A DNA stretch of 64,000 nucleotides from positions 1 through 64,000 of the forward strand of contig NZ_CALJPG010000021.1 in assembly GCF_937980635.1 (NCBI RefSeq), given 5' to 3'. The position numbers and the translations under genes are program-made. Shown here one piece after another: positions 45,020-54,463 of the stretch. The stretch's first letter is position 1; the number at the start of each line of letters is the position of its first letter. Below the pieces are notes generated by a model that ran no database searches, was not told where the DNA came from, and saw only the letters and a program-made list of their open reading frames with translations. The stretch comes from an uncultured Campylobacter sp. (lineage in GTDB: Bacteria > Campylobacterota > Campylobacteria > Campylobacterales > Campylobacteraceae).

Positions 45020-46090
45020 TCACAGTTCGCTAAAACGCTCGAAGCGGGCTTTTAGAGATTTTGCATTTTTGTTTAAAAGCTCCGCTTGCGCAGCGAGCTT
45101 ATCTGCGTATGTTTGAAGCGCCGTCGCATACTTAGCATGCGCCTCAAAGTCCGATTTTAGCGCGTAAATTTTATCTTTTACCGATTTTATATTTTGCGCT
45201 AGCGCCTCGTCTTTTACAAAGATTCGGATCGTGCCTAAAAGCGCCAGCAGCGTCGTGGGTGATGCCGCAAAAATGCCGATTTGCGCGCAGTATTCAAGCA
45301 CCTGCGGCAGCCTCTCGCAGACGTAGACGAAAACCGCCTCACTCGGCACGAATAGCACCGCAAACTCCGTGCTAAGAGGCGGTATGATGTATTTTTCCGC
45401 GATATCTGCGGCGTGCTTTTTCATATCTGCGGCTAGCTGTTTATCCGCACTAGCAAGCGCTGCGGCGTCGTTTGAAGCGGAGGCGGCGATAATTTTTTCA
45501 TAGCTTTGAAGTGGAAATTTTGAGTCGATGCAAAGAATTTTTTCTTTTGCGATATGTAGCGCGCAGTCCGCGATCCTGCCGTTTGGAAGGTGCTTTTGCA
45601 GCTCGTAAAACGAGGCGTTTTGCCCATAAATCATCGATAAAATTCTCTCTAATCGGTACTCGCCGAAGTTACCGCGTAGTTTGACATTACCTAAAATCGA
45701 GTTTAGCCTTGCGATTTCGTCACGCACCTGAAGTGAAGTTTTATTTTGCTCGCTCATTCGCGCTAGATTTTCCGCTATGTCCTTAAAGCCGCGATCCAGC
45801 GAGCTTAAATTTTCGCTAAGCGCGCTGTTTTGACGCTGCAAACCCTCGCCTAGGGATCTATTAAGATAATAGAGCTTATCGTTAAAGCCGTCATTTAGGC
45901 TTTGATTTAGCTTAAAAAGCTCGGCACTTGCTCTCGCACTTTGAGCTGTGAGCCTTTCGCTTAAAAGCTCACTAAGTGTGGAGTTTGCATCGCTTATGCG
46001 GCGGTTTTGCAGCACGAGCGCGATTAGCAGGGCAAGCACTAGTGCAGCAAAAAACGCAAACGCCGCGAGTAAAATCCCATCAGCGCCCAT
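45020..46090 (-). CDS. rmuC: RmuC-family DNA recombination protein
   Basis: RmuC proteins limit inversions at short repeats and carry a PD-(D/E)xK-like nuclease domain. The 356-residue product has an N-terminal membrane span (LLAAFAFFAALVLALLIALV), a coiled coil (residues about 35-130), then the conserved block KLRGNFGEYRLERILSMIYG and CIDSKFPLQSYEKI (catalytic Asp-x-Lys region near 190), and PLSTEFAVLFVPSEAVFVYV. It is somewhat short for the family. It overlaps the upstream gene by 11 bases. A repeat-inversion suppressor is apt in such a repeat-rich chromosome. Confidence 0.9.
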   Translation of the reverse strand: MGADGILLAAFAFFAALVLALLIALVLQNRRISDANSTLSELLSERLTAQSARASAELFKLNQSLNDGFNDKLYYLNRSLGEGLQRQNSALSENLSSLDRGFKDIAENLARMSEQNKTSLQVRDEIARLNSILGNVKLRGNFGEYRLERILSMIYGQNASFYELQKHLPNGRIADCALHIAKEKILCIDSKFPLQSYEKIIAASASNDAAALASADKQLAADMKKHAADIAEKYIIPPLSTEFAVLFVPSEAVFVYVCERLPQVLEYCAQIGIFAASPTTLLALLGTIRIFVKDEALAQNIKSVKDKIYALKSDFEAHAKYATALQTYADKLAAQAELLNKNAKSLKARFERFSEL

Positions 46091-46892
46091 TTTCTTGCAC
46101 GCTTTGCGGATCTAAAATTTCATTTTTGTAACGCAGATATTCGATATCGTTGTTAAGCGCGCGATTTTCCTCAAGCAAAACTTCGTGCTTGGTACGAAGC
46201 GCGGCGATGTCGCGGCTGATGTAATAAATTTCGTTGCGGATATAAATCGCCGGTACCGTCAGCAAAAACGCAAATCCGATCAGCAGATAAACAACTAAAA
46301 GCTGATAAAGCGTGAGATTTTTCTCCTTTTTTTTCTCAGCGTCGTAGTTGCGTAGCAGCTCGTCTTGCGCGCCAGCAAAGCCGCCGTAGCCACGCCCTGC
46401 AGCAAGGCTTGAATAATCCTGCGCGCCCAGATCCGCGTAATTTTGATTTTGCGCGCCTGTAAAGCTTGCATCTGCAAACGCCGCGTAATCCGCCTTGCCG
46501 GTAAAATTGGCACCTACGAAATCGCCGTAGCTCGCTCCGGTTGCGTAATTCTCGCTGCCTCGAGTGGTTGAAAGATTTGCGTCGTCGCGTCCTTTTAATT
46601 TTACTTTACTGCTTTTATTAAATTTTGTTCCGCCGCTTTCGGAATTTAGGTAGTTTTGGGTATTTATAAAGCCTGAACTTTCGAATTCTAAGCCGGTAAA
46701 ATCGTCGTAGCCGTCAGCTGCGCCCGCGTAGTTTCGTTTTACGGAAAGATCCGCGGCAAGCTTATCCTCTAGCTCCTCATCCGTCAGATCCTCCATAGCT
46801 CGTCTTTTTGCGAGCTCTATGCCCGCTAGATCGGATGTCCCTGCGAAGTCGTGCCCGTCATCGTCGTCGGCAAAATATTCATATTTATTCAT
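46080..46892 (-). CDS. FtsL/DivIC-like division protein with repetitive cytoplasmic tail
   Basis: The C-terminal 90 residues have the FtsL/DivIC plan: one span (LLVVYLLIGFAFLLTVPAIY) then a coiled coil (DIAALRTKHEVLLEENRALN). The N-terminal 175 residues are unusual: low-complexity with repeated Tyr/Phe units (YDDFTGLEF, YGDFVGANF, YAAFADASF, YGGFAGAQ). Normal FtsL tails are far shorter. Its place near rsmH agrees with a division gene. The assignment to the family is by topology and context, not by a sequence motif. Start ATG 46892 follows GGAGAT. Confidence 0.65.
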   Translation of the reverse strand: MNKYEYFADDDDGHDFAGTSDLAGIELAKRRAMEDLTDEELEDKLAADLSVKRNYAGAADGYDDFTGLEFESSGFINTQNYLNSESGGTKFNKSSKVKLKGRDDANLSTTRGSENYATGASYGDFVGANFTGKADYAAFADASFTGAQNQNYADLGAQDYSSLAAGRGYGGFAGAQDELLRNYDAEKKKEKNLTLYQLLVVYLLIGFAFLLTVPAIYIRNEIYYISRDIAALRTKHEVLLEENRALNNDIEYLRYKNEILDPQSVQENGR

Positions 46893-47786
46893 CTAAAATC
46901 TCCATAAATTTAAAACCACGATCCTATTTTTACTTGCTGCCAAAGCGCCTGCGTCAAGATAAATTCTGCTCGAAGCTCACAGCTAGCGTGCGCTCAGCAA
47001 ATAGCCGTTAAGGTAAAATTTAAAAGCCAAAATCACGAGCAAAATTTTTCTTTGCAATTTTACCTCGGTAAATGGAATTTTATCTTAACTTACCAAATTC
47101 TATCTCGGCCAGCAAAAGCAAAATTTCACTTTAGCGGCTATTGCGTTTATTTATCTGGCTCTTTGCACGATACTGTATAGTAGCGGAAGCTACAAAAGAA
47201 GCATCACATTAATTTTGCTCGTTTTTTTGCACCGCCCGCTTGGGAAAAATCGCTTTGGCGGGTAAAAATCGAGCTCACTTTACCGAGATTGACTATTTAT
47301 AAAATTTTTGTCAAATCGTCTGAAAAACCGCTTAAAATTTTACTGCGTCTTCGATACGCCTTAAAACGCTAAGCGAAGGATATCGCTTGCAAGATAGGCT
47401 CTATCGTCTAAAAAGGTCAATGAAACTACTGCTCGCTTACAAAATTTCGTTAAAGCAAAGAACGAGATTTGGCATTACGCCGCTTGCTTTAGGCGCCAAA
47501 TTTTAACTCTCGCTCGGTTCTGTATCTATGTTGCCACTTAGTTTTTAAAATATGCAGCAGCTAAATCTCATAAAATTATACGTTAAATATAGCGTAAAAT
47601 TCAACGTTAAATTTTATGATTTAGACATTGCGCGTTCGAAATAACGCTGAAAATATCATAAATTCTAAAGCCAATCTTTGAAAGCTGGATTTCAAAATTC
47701 CGTAAAATTTTAAAATTTAATGCCTGCAAATCTGTAAATTTTACAAAATTTCGTCAAAATTTAAAATTCATAGCAAGCAAAGGCGG
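46893..47786. other. Intergenic spacer with AAATTT words
   Basis: About 890 bases without a supported gene. AAATTTT and AAAATTTTAAAATTT words recur, densest at 47690-47770. No tRNA or clear promoter pair was seen; the - strand rsmH end and + strand reading yield only short frames. Confidence 0.55.
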
Positions 47787-48722
47787 TTATTTTAGCCGAA
47801 AAATTCTAAGCTTCGCGCTCGCTGCTCGCGAGTTTTGCGCAAGCTCTTGCGCGTCCGCTATTATAGGGCTTTTGGTTAGGATTTTGCCTAACGAATGCCC
47901 GCCGCCGCATTCGCAGCGCATAAACTCGATAGGACAGACGCAATCGCGCTCCCACGCCTTAAATCGCTCCTTTACTATGCGGTCTTCAAGCGAATGAAAC
48001 GAGATTATAGCGACAGTTGCATTAGTTAGAATTGAATCGCGCGATTTTTGCTCAATGAGCGCGAGCAGGCGCTTTAGCTCGCCAAGCTCGTCGTTTACTT
48101 CGATGCGGATCGCCTGAAATGCTAGCGTAGCCGCGCTGATGTTGCGTCCTTTAACGGGCTTTGTTCCGATTAAATTTGCCAAAGCTTTAGCACTTGTTAG
48201 TGGTGCGTTAGTCCGCGCAGTAGCTATTTTGGAAGCGATTGCGTTAGCGTTTGTTAGCTCGCCATATTCGCGGAAAATGCGCGCCAGATCCGCTTGTGAG
48301 TAGCGGTTTACGACATACGCCGCATCTAGCATTGCACTCTCGTCCATTCGCATATCCAGCGCGTCGCTTTTAGTGGAAAAGCCGCGGCAGTTTTTATCCA
48401 GCTGAAGAGATGAAACGCCGATGTCGGCTAAGATCCCGCGAACTGCGCGGAGCTTTTGCTCGGGCAGAATTTCTAAAATTTCACTAAATTTCGCTTTGTG
48501 GATTTCTATGCGATCTTTAAATTTACTGAGCCGCTCGCGCGAAAATTTTATCGCTTCGGCGTCTCTGTCGCAAGCGATGAGCTTAAGGCGCGGATTAGCG
48601 GTCAAAATGCCTTCGCTGTGCCCTCCATAGCCTAGCGTGCAGTCGATAACGTAGCCGTCCTCAAGCTGCGAAAATGCTGCGATCGTTTGCGAAAAAAGTA
48701 CCGGAATATGTGGAGCTTGCAC
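47787..48722 (-). CDS. rsmH: 16S rRNA (cytosine-1402-N4)-methyltransferase RsmH
   Basis: RsmH (MraW) methylates C1402 in the ribosome decoding centre. The 311-residue protein has HIPVLFSQTI at its start, the SAM loop VIDCTLGYGGHSEGIL (near residues 25-40), ADIGVSSLQLD, the DMRMD motif, and the late block ISFHSLEDRIVKERF. Length is normal. It diverges from the aldolase-like gene by 64 bases, so both promoters share this short gap. This agrees with division-gene synteny around ppiD-ftsA-ftsZ. Confidence 0.96.
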   Translation of the reverse strand: MQAPHIPVLFSQTIAAFSQLEDGYVIDCTLGYGGHSEGILTANPRLKLIACDRDAEAIKFSRERLSKFKDRIEIHKAKFSEILEILPEQKLRAVRGILADIGVSSLQLDKNCRGFSTKSDALDMRMDESAMLDAAYVVNRYSQADLARIFREYGELTNANAIASKIATARTNAPLTSAKALANLIGTKPVKGRNISAATLAFQAIRIEVNDELGELKRLLALIEQKSRDSILTNATVAIISFHSLEDRIVKERFKAWERDCVCPIEFMRCECGGGHSLGKILTKSPIIADAQELAQNSRAASAKLRIFRLK

Positions 48723-48786
48723 CTGAATTTATCCTTTTGAAATTTCTAATCCTATATAATATCGAAATTTTTTACAAAGGCGAGAG

Positions 48787-49347
48787 ATGGACGAGTATTA
48801 TTATGAAATTTTACGCAAAATTTCGCTTTCGATGTTTAGAGATAGGCTTTTTGGGATCTTTCACGGCTCGATTTCAGCAAAAATTAAAGAAAATCAGTTC
48901 TTGATCAACAAAAAAGACGCGATTTTTGATAGCCTGGATAGGGATGATTTTATAACGCTGTTTTCAAAAAAGGACTACCGCTGGCAGGATGCTAGCATCG
49001 ATAGCGACATACATATAAATATCTACAAAAATATAAAAGAGGCGAAATTCGTAACCTACGCGACACCACCATATCTCGTCGCATATACGCTGGAGCATGA
49101 TTTTATTTTGCCGCGAGATTACTTTGGGGCGAGTAAATTTAAACGCATTGAAATTTACGATCCCAAGAGTTACGACGATTGGCACGAGCGTGCGCCGTAT
49201 GAAATTTGTAACTATATGATAAATGAAAATAGCGATATAATGGTGATTCGTGGCTATGGGGTTTTTGCCCATGCAAGGAGCGCGCAGCAAATGGCAAAAA
49301 AAATAGCGATTTTAGAAATGAGTTCAAAGCTGCTTTTGCTAAGCTAA
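48787..49347 (+). CDS. Class II aldolase/adducin-like protein
   Basis: A 186-residue product with the aldolase-II N-terminal pattern: LFGIFHGSISAKIKENQFLI (compare GN-ISVR in the family), followed by DDFITLF and later IMVIRGYGVFAHARSAQQMA, which corresponds to the NHG-V-A-G segment near the C-terminus. The metal-binding His set is incomplete, so enzymatic activity is uncertain. Known in Campylobacter as a hypothetical upstream of the ppiD-ftsAZ cluster. Confidence 0.65.
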   Translation: MDEYYYEILRKISLSMFRDRLFGIFHGSISAKIKENQFLINKKDAIFDSLDRDDFITLFSKKDYRWQDASIDSDIHINIYKNIKEAKFVTYATPPYLVAYTLEHDFILPRDYFGASKFKRIEIYDPKSYDDWHERAPYEICNYMINENSDIMVIRGYGVFAHARSAQQMAKKIAILEMSSKLLLLS

Positions 49348-49479
49348 GATTAATGTATACCAAATCGTTTACTAACGCGTTATAATTCGCCAAAAATGCC
49401 TATTTTTCAGCCTTACATAAGGTTTTATCTGTATAATTACTAACAAAAAATTTCTTTAGTTAGCTATTTAAGGATTTAG

Positions 49480-50937
49480 ATGATAGAATGGATGCAAAAG
49501 CATAAGAAGTCGCTTATACCGACGATCTGGATAAGCACGATAGCCTTCGTGGGCGCAGGCTTCGTCGGCTGGGGCGCATATGATATGAACGCTAACCGCG
49601 CAGGCTCAATCGCTAGAGTAGGGCAGATTTCCATAACCAATCAAGAATATAAGATAAAATCAACCGAGTTATACAATAGATTAAACGCTATGAGCGATGG
49701 GCAATTTACTCAAGAACAAGCCAAAAATATGCATCTAGATCAGATTGCAGTAGATCAGCTAATCGGTGAGGCATATTTTCTAAATTTTGCTAAAGACTTA
49801 GGTGTTCAGGCTAGTGATAAAGATGTGGCGGAATTTGTACTGAACTCGCCAAATTTCCAAGAAAATGGCGCATTTAGTAAGGAACTTTACAACAACGTAG
49901 TAAAAAATTCAGGACTTACCAAGAAAGAATTTGAGCGCAATCTACAAAAGGTCTTAACTTTAGAAAAGCTCGGCAAAGCGCTAAAAATAACGCCTAGCCC
50001 TAAGATCGTAGAAGCATTTGCAGCATCGCAGCTGATGCAGGATAAGGTTTCTGCAGAGATAATCTACGCAGACGCTAACGTCACTTTTAATGACGACGAG
50101 CTAAAGAAATTTTGGGAAGGCGAGAAATCGCACTTTATGACCGAGAAAAAATATAATCTAGGGGCCTATTTCGTGGCGCCTAGTAAAGCCGACGTGAATG
50201 AGACGGAACTAAGTAAATTTTATGAAGAACACAGAGGTGAGTATAGAAGCCTGGATGATAAACTATTGGATTTTGCAGAAGCCAAACCTAACGTCTTAAA
50301 AGATTACCGAATGGATCAGGTTAAAAAAGACGCTACAAAGGATTATTTGGAGATCAAAAAAGGCAAGCTTGATACTAATGAAACTATAGTTGCTACGGCT
50401 AGCAATTTTCCAATATCTGAGATTGAGGTTGCAAAGCCGGGAGATGTCATAAAGCCTTTCGAGTACAAAGGCGGATATTTGATTGCTAAACTAAACGGTG
50501 TAGAGCAGCCTAGGCAGATGAGCTTTGAAGAGGCTAAGCCTTTGGCTTCTAAAGAATTTGAAACGAAAAGACGCAAAGAGCTGCTTGAAAAAAGAGCTCA
50601 AGATGCGCTTAAAAATTTTAAAGGCGAAGATTTCGGCACGCTATCTCTTAATAGTAAAAATAATACCAAGCTAAGCGATGACGAATTTTATAAATTTCTT
50701 ATCGATATGTTTAATAAGCCTGCGAAAGAAGGGATAGTGATGTTTGATAACAAAGCCGTAGTGTATAAAATTTCACAGCAGAGCCTGGGCAGCAGCGAAG
50801 AGATAGATAAAGAAAAAACGATCGTAGCCGATAGGATAACCACTTTATTAAATTCTAATCTACAAGACGATTTAACCAAAATGCTAGAAAAGCGCTATAA
50901 AACCGAAAGATATTTTAAAGGTAAAGACAGTGAGTGA
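49480..50937 (+). CDS. Membrane-anchored SurA/PpiD-type peptidylprolyl isomerase
   Basis: A periplasmic chaperone for outer-membrane proteins. The 485 residues have an N-terminal anchor (SLIPTIWISTIAFVGAGFVG), the SurA-N-like helical chaperone region (RVGQISITNQEYKIKSTELY, LDQIAVDQLIGEAYFLNFAK), then a degenerate parvulin-like region (residues about 225-400) where the isomerase residues are not evident. ATG 49480 follows AAGGAT. It overlaps ftsA by eight bases, so division and envelope-folding genes are cotranscribed. Confidence 0.88.
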   Translation: MIEWMQKHKKSLIPTIWISTIAFVGAGFVGWGAYDMNANRAGSIARVGQISITNQEYKIKSTELYNRLNAMSDGQFTQEQAKNMHLDQIAVDQLIGEAYFLNFAKDLGVQASDKDVAEFVLNSPNFQENGAFSKELYNNVVKNSGLTKKEFERNLQKVLTLEKLGKALKITPSPKIVEAFAASQLMQDKVSAEIIYADANVTFNDDELKKFWEGEKSHFMTEKKYNLGAYFVAPSKADVNETELSKFYEEHRGEYRSLDDKLLDFAEAKPNVLKDYRMDQVKKDATKDYLEIKKGKLDTNETIVATASNFPISEIEVAKPGDVIKPFEYKGGYLIAKLNGVEQPRQMSFEEAKPLASKEFETKRRKELLEKRAQDALKNFKGEDFGTLSLNSKNNTKLSDDEFYKFLIDMFNKPAKEGIVMFDNKAVVYKISQQSLGSSEEIDKEKTIVADRITTLLNSNLQDDLTKMLEKRYKTERYFKGKDSE

Positions 50938-52297
50938 GTATATTTTAGGTCTAGATATAGGCTCAACTAAAATTCGCGCGATAATCGCTAAAAATGATGG
51001 CATTTTTACGGTCTTAGGTGTCGGTGGAGCCGATACTTTAGGTATCAAAAAGGGCGTCATAACAAACATAGAGCAGGCCGCGGGCTCAATAAAGCAGGCG
51101 GTGAAAGCAGCAGTAAAAGGCGCTGGTAGAAGCTATGATAAAGCCATTATATCTATCTCGGGCTCATACGCCAAAAGCGTTAAATCTCGCGGCGTCATAA
51201 CTATGGAAAATGAGATTGGACTGGATGAAATCAAGCGCGCTATGCAGGTTGCCGAAGCGCAAGCAAATGTGCCTAGCGATAGTGTGATTTTACATGTGCT
51301 TCCGTATGATTTTAGAGTCGATGAGCAGGAACACATCGAAGACCCCCTCGGTATGAGTGGCACGCGTCTAGAGGTATCTACGCATATCGTTATTGCGCCA
51401 GAAAGCTCTATTAAAAATTTGAAAAAATCCGTTGAGATGGCGGGCGTAAAGGTAGATAACATCGTCCTTTCAGGCTACGCATCATCCATATCTACGCTTA
51501 GCAAGGACGAAAAAGAGCTAGGTGTCGTACTGATCGATATGGGCGGTGCTACTTGCGATATAGTCATCCACCTGGGGAATTCCTTACGTTATAACGATGT
51601 TGTGATGTTTGGCTCCAATAACGTTACTAATGATCTATCGCGCGCCCTACACACGCCGCTTCCGTATGCGGAAAACATTAAAATTACCTATAACGATCTA
51701 ATCAATCAAGGCAATAGCGAAGTCGAATTGCCTGCTTTAGGAGATAGCGAGTCAGAAAACCACATCATAAGCCTTGAGATCATCTCTCAGGTCATCCTCG
51801 CTCGCGTTAAAGAGACCTTCGATATGATAGCCGATAAGATCGAAAGAAGCGGCTATAAAGACCGCATAGGCGCAGGTATCGTGATCACCGGCGGCATGGC
51901 GAAGTTAGACGATGTGCGCGATCTAGCGGCGATAGTTTTTGATAACACTTCCGTTAGGGTTGCAAGAGCAAAGAGCGTGGGCGGCCTGCACGAGATTGCT
52001 GATGATATTTCAAATTCTTGCGCACTAGGACTTTGCATGTATGGCTTTGGCGAATTTACCCCTTACGAGATGGACTCTAACGGCAAACTCCGCTACAAAG
52101 ACGAAGTTATAAACAAGGCTCCGAAACGAAATGTGAACGAATATTATGAAAAAGAGGTCAGTAAGGCGATAGAAAAAGAGGGCATCAGAGCGGATAGCGG
52201 TGCGGCTAAGAAGGAGGAACTAAATATCCAACTTCCCAAAAAAGACGGACAGAATTTTTTCAATAAAATTTGGTCGTCTATGAAAAATTGGTTTTAA
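50930..52297 (+). CDS. ftsA: Cell division protein FtsA
   Basis: FtsA is the actin-like membrane tether of the Z-ring. The 455-residue protein shows ILGLDIGSTKIRAIIA (phosphate 1), GVVLIDMGGATCDIVIH (phosphate 2) and GIVITGGMAKLDDV (adenosine). The 1C domain follows the first motif, and the C-terminus ends in a short amphipathic helix (FFNKIWSSMKNWF) that would bind the membrane. Start is GTG 50930 inside the previous gene. Confidence 0.96.
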   Translation: MSEYILGLDIGSTKIRAIIAKNDGIFTVLGVGGADTLGIKKGVITNIEQAAGSIKQAVKAAVKGAGRSYDKAIISISGSYAKSVKSRGVITMENEIGLDEIKRAMQVAEAQANVPSDSVILHVLPYDFRVDEQEHIEDPLGMSGTRLEVSTHIVIAPESSIKNLKKSVEMAGVKVDNIVLSGYASSISTLSKDEKELGVVLIDMGGATCDIVIHLGNSLRYNDVVMFGSNNVTNDLSRALHTPLPYAENIKITYNDLINQGNSEVELPALGDSESENHIISLEIISQVILARVKETFDMIADKIERSGYKDRIGAGIVITGGMAKLDDVRDLAAIVFDNTSVRVARAKSVGGLHEIADDISNSCALGLCMYGFGEFTPYEMDSNGKLRYKDEVINKAPKRNVNEYYEKEVSKAIEKEGIRADSGAAKKEELNIQLPKKDGQNFFNKIWSSMKNWF

Positions 52298-52319
52298 ATT
52301 TTAAGCTAAGGAGATACTC

Positions 52320-53480
52320 GTGAAAGGATACAGCATGGAAGAAAGAAAGGGCATCTACGGTGCCAAGATGAAGGTTATCGGCGTCGGCGGCGGCGGATGC
52401 AATATGATCAATCATATGATTCGCGAGGGTTTTACCAAAACCGACGTTGAGCTTATGGTGGCTAACACCGACGCACAGGCGTTAGAAAAGTCGATCGCAA
52501 ATACTAGAATTTTACTAGGCGAAAACACCACCAAAGGCCTTGGCTGCGGTATGGATCCAGCGCTTGCTAAGATGGCTGCGGAGGAGAACTATGACGATCT
52601 TAAAGACCGCTTGGATTACTCCGACATCGTTTTCGTGGGCTCCGGTCTAGGTGGCGGTACTGGTACGGGCGCTGCACCTATCGTTGCAAAAGCTGCGAAA
52701 GAGAAAAAAGCGCTAACTATCGGCGTTGTTACCACCCCTTTCGGTTTTGAGGGCAAAAAGCGCATGCGACTAGCCCAAGAGGGTCTTGAAGAGCTTAAAA
52801 AAGAGTGCGATTCCATAATCGTTATCCCAAATCAAAATTTATTAAAAATCATCGATAAAAAAACCGGCCTAAAAGATGCCTTTAAGATCGTAGATAATGT
52901 CCTATTCCAAGCCGTAAATGGCATGATCTCCGTGATCTTAGAATCGGGCGATAGTGATATCAACGTCGATTATGCCGACGTTAAAAAAGTAATGACTCAT
53001 CGCGGTTTGGCGCTAATGGGTATAGGCGTTAGCGAGGGCGACGGCGCGGCAGAGGAAGCGCTAAAAAGTGCGATCCAGTCTCCGCTTTTGGATAACACCT
53101 CCATCCACGGCGCTATGGGCGTATTGGTGCATTTTAAAATGTCGCCTGATTGCTCCTTGCTTGAGATCGAATCTGCAATGAATATCATCGAAGATACCGT
53201 AGATAAGGATGCCGACGTTACTTGGGGCACCACCACCGATCCTAAGATGGAAAACAACCGCGTCGAAGTTACTCTCATCGCCACCGGCTTTGAAAGGAGC
53301 ATCGAGGAAAAAAAGCAGGTCGCCAGCGATAATGTAGCCGATCGCAGGAAGGCGCTTTTGGAGAGCATGGGTCGAAATTCTATCTTTTCTAGACAGAAGG
53401 TAAGCAGCGGCGATTTTAACGGAGACGAAACCTACGACGAGCTCGACGAGCCCGCATTCCTACGAAACCAGATGGACTAA
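52320..53480 (+). CDS. ftsZ: Cell division protein FtsZ
   Basis: FtsZ is the tubulin-like GTPase that forms the division ring. The 386 residues contain KVIGVGGGGCNMINHM, the tubulin signature GGGTGTGAAP (near residues 114-123) and the T7 loop NVDYADVKKVM (near 220). A C-terminal peptide (YDELDEPAFLRNQ) is the FtsA/ZipA-type tail. GTG 52320 follows AAGGAG; an in-frame ATG 15 bases later (MEERKG) is also possible. It ends directly against the next gene's ATG. Confidence 0.98.
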   Translation: MKGYSMEERKGIYGAKMKVIGVGGGGCNMINHMIREGFTKTDVELMVANTDAQALEKSIANTRILLGENTTKGLGCGMDPALAKMAAEENYDDLKDRLDYSDIVFVGSGLGGGTGTGAAPIVAKAAKEKKALTIGVVTTPFGFEGKKRMRLAQEGLEELKKECDSIIVIPNQNLLKIIDKKTGLKDAFKIVDNVLFQAVNGMISVILESGDSDINVDYADVKKVMTHRGLALMGIGVSEGDGAAEEALKSAIQSPLLDNTSIHGAMGVLVHFKMSPDCSLLEIESAMNIIEDTVDKDADVTWGTTTDPKMENNRVEVTLIATGFERSIEEKKQVASDNVADRRKALLESMGRNSIFSRQKVSSGDFNGDETYDELDEPAFLRNQMD

Positions 53481-53999
53481 ATGCGCAGACGAGATAGGCA
53501 GCTAAGCGAAGATGAGGCGTTAAAAATCATCGACGAGAGCGAGTACGCTACGCTTAGCTGCATAGACGATAGCGGCGAAATTTTTAGCGTGCCTATCTCG
53601 CCGGTGCGCGATGCAGACATTATTTATATCCACGGCGCGCCTGCCGGCACAAAGGCGAAACTCTTTCAAAACGGACGCGCGGTAACGGCGGTTTTTGTTA
53701 GCTACAACCGCGTTCCTACCCCAAGCGACGAAGAATACCGATCTATCGCAAACGACGCTGCCGCTTTAGGCTCTAGAGTTTATACGACAGAATACCGCAG
53801 CACGATCGCCGTTTGCGAAGCAAACGAAGTGTTAGATGACGAGCGTAAAATTTACGCCCTGCGGATACTTTGCGAAAAATACACCCCAAACTACATGTCG
53901 CGCGTAGAATTCGCCTCCAAAGCATCATTAAAGCGCACGAAAATTTACGAACTCAAAATAAAATCCGTAACCGCAAAGGCTAAAATTTTATATAATTAA
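53481..53999 (+). CDS. Pyridoxamine-phosphate-oxidase-fold flavoprotein (NimA-like)
   Basis: A 172-residue split-barrel protein: LSEDEALKIIDESEYATLSC, SGEIFSVPISPVRDADIIYI, and HGAPAGTKAKLFQNGRAVTA (residues about 53-72) are the FMN-binding strands of the NimA/pyridoxamine 5'-phosphate oxidase-like family, some members of which reduce 5-nitroimidazoles. The actual substrate is unknown. It starts immediately after the ftsZ stop and may be the last gene of that operon. Confidence 0.85.
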   Translation: MRRRDRQLSEDEALKIIDESEYATLSCIDDSGEIFSVPISPVRDADIIYIHGAPAGTKAKLFQNGRAVTAVFVSYNRVPTPSDEEYRSIANDAAALGSRVYTTEYRSTIAVCEANEVLDDERKIYALRILCEKYTPNYMSRVEFASKASLKRTKIYELKIKSVTAKAKILYN

Positions 54000-54116
54000 A
54001 TTTAAGAAATCTAAATTTAAATTGCTTGATTTCTTAAAATTTCAAGCTTGAATGTTAGACAAATTTTAATCTGAAATTTCGTATCGCAAAATTTTAAAGC
54101 GTAAAAATTTGGCGTT

Positions 54117-54463
54117 TATTTATCGCTCGCCTCATCGAAAGCGCGCTGCTGGAGGTAGATAGCGGCGTGATCGAGGCAGCGAAGAGCTTCGGCGCGAGCA
54201 AGACGCAAATAATCTTTCGCGTGATGTTCGTCGAGGCGCTACCTAGTATCATCGGCGCGATTACTCTGACGCTCATCGTCATCATTGGATTTACGGCGAT
54301 GGCGGGCACGGTCGGCGGCGGCGGGCTCGGCGACGTGGCGATCCGCTACGGCTTTCAGCGCTTCCGCCCAGATATAATGGCATACACCGTCGTGATTCTG
54401 ATCGTGCTTGTGCAGATAATCCAAAGCATTGGAAATTTACTCTATAAAATTACGAAAAAGTAG
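54117..54463 (+). pseudogene. metI: Beheaded D-methionine ABC permease MetI, 3' fragment only
   Basis: The frame reads LFIARLIESALLEVDSGVIE, then AAKSFGASKTQIIFRVMFVE, EALPSIIGAITLTLIVIIGF and ending IGNLLYKITKK. These are the last three-fifths of MetI, including the EAA loop that contacts the ATPase MetN. The first half is missing and the frame begins abruptly inside AAATTT-rich DNA (54000-54116), with no start codon or ribosome binding site. The partner genes metN and metQ are absent. It looks like a deletion with its edge in the AAATTT repeat region. Confidence 0.85.
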
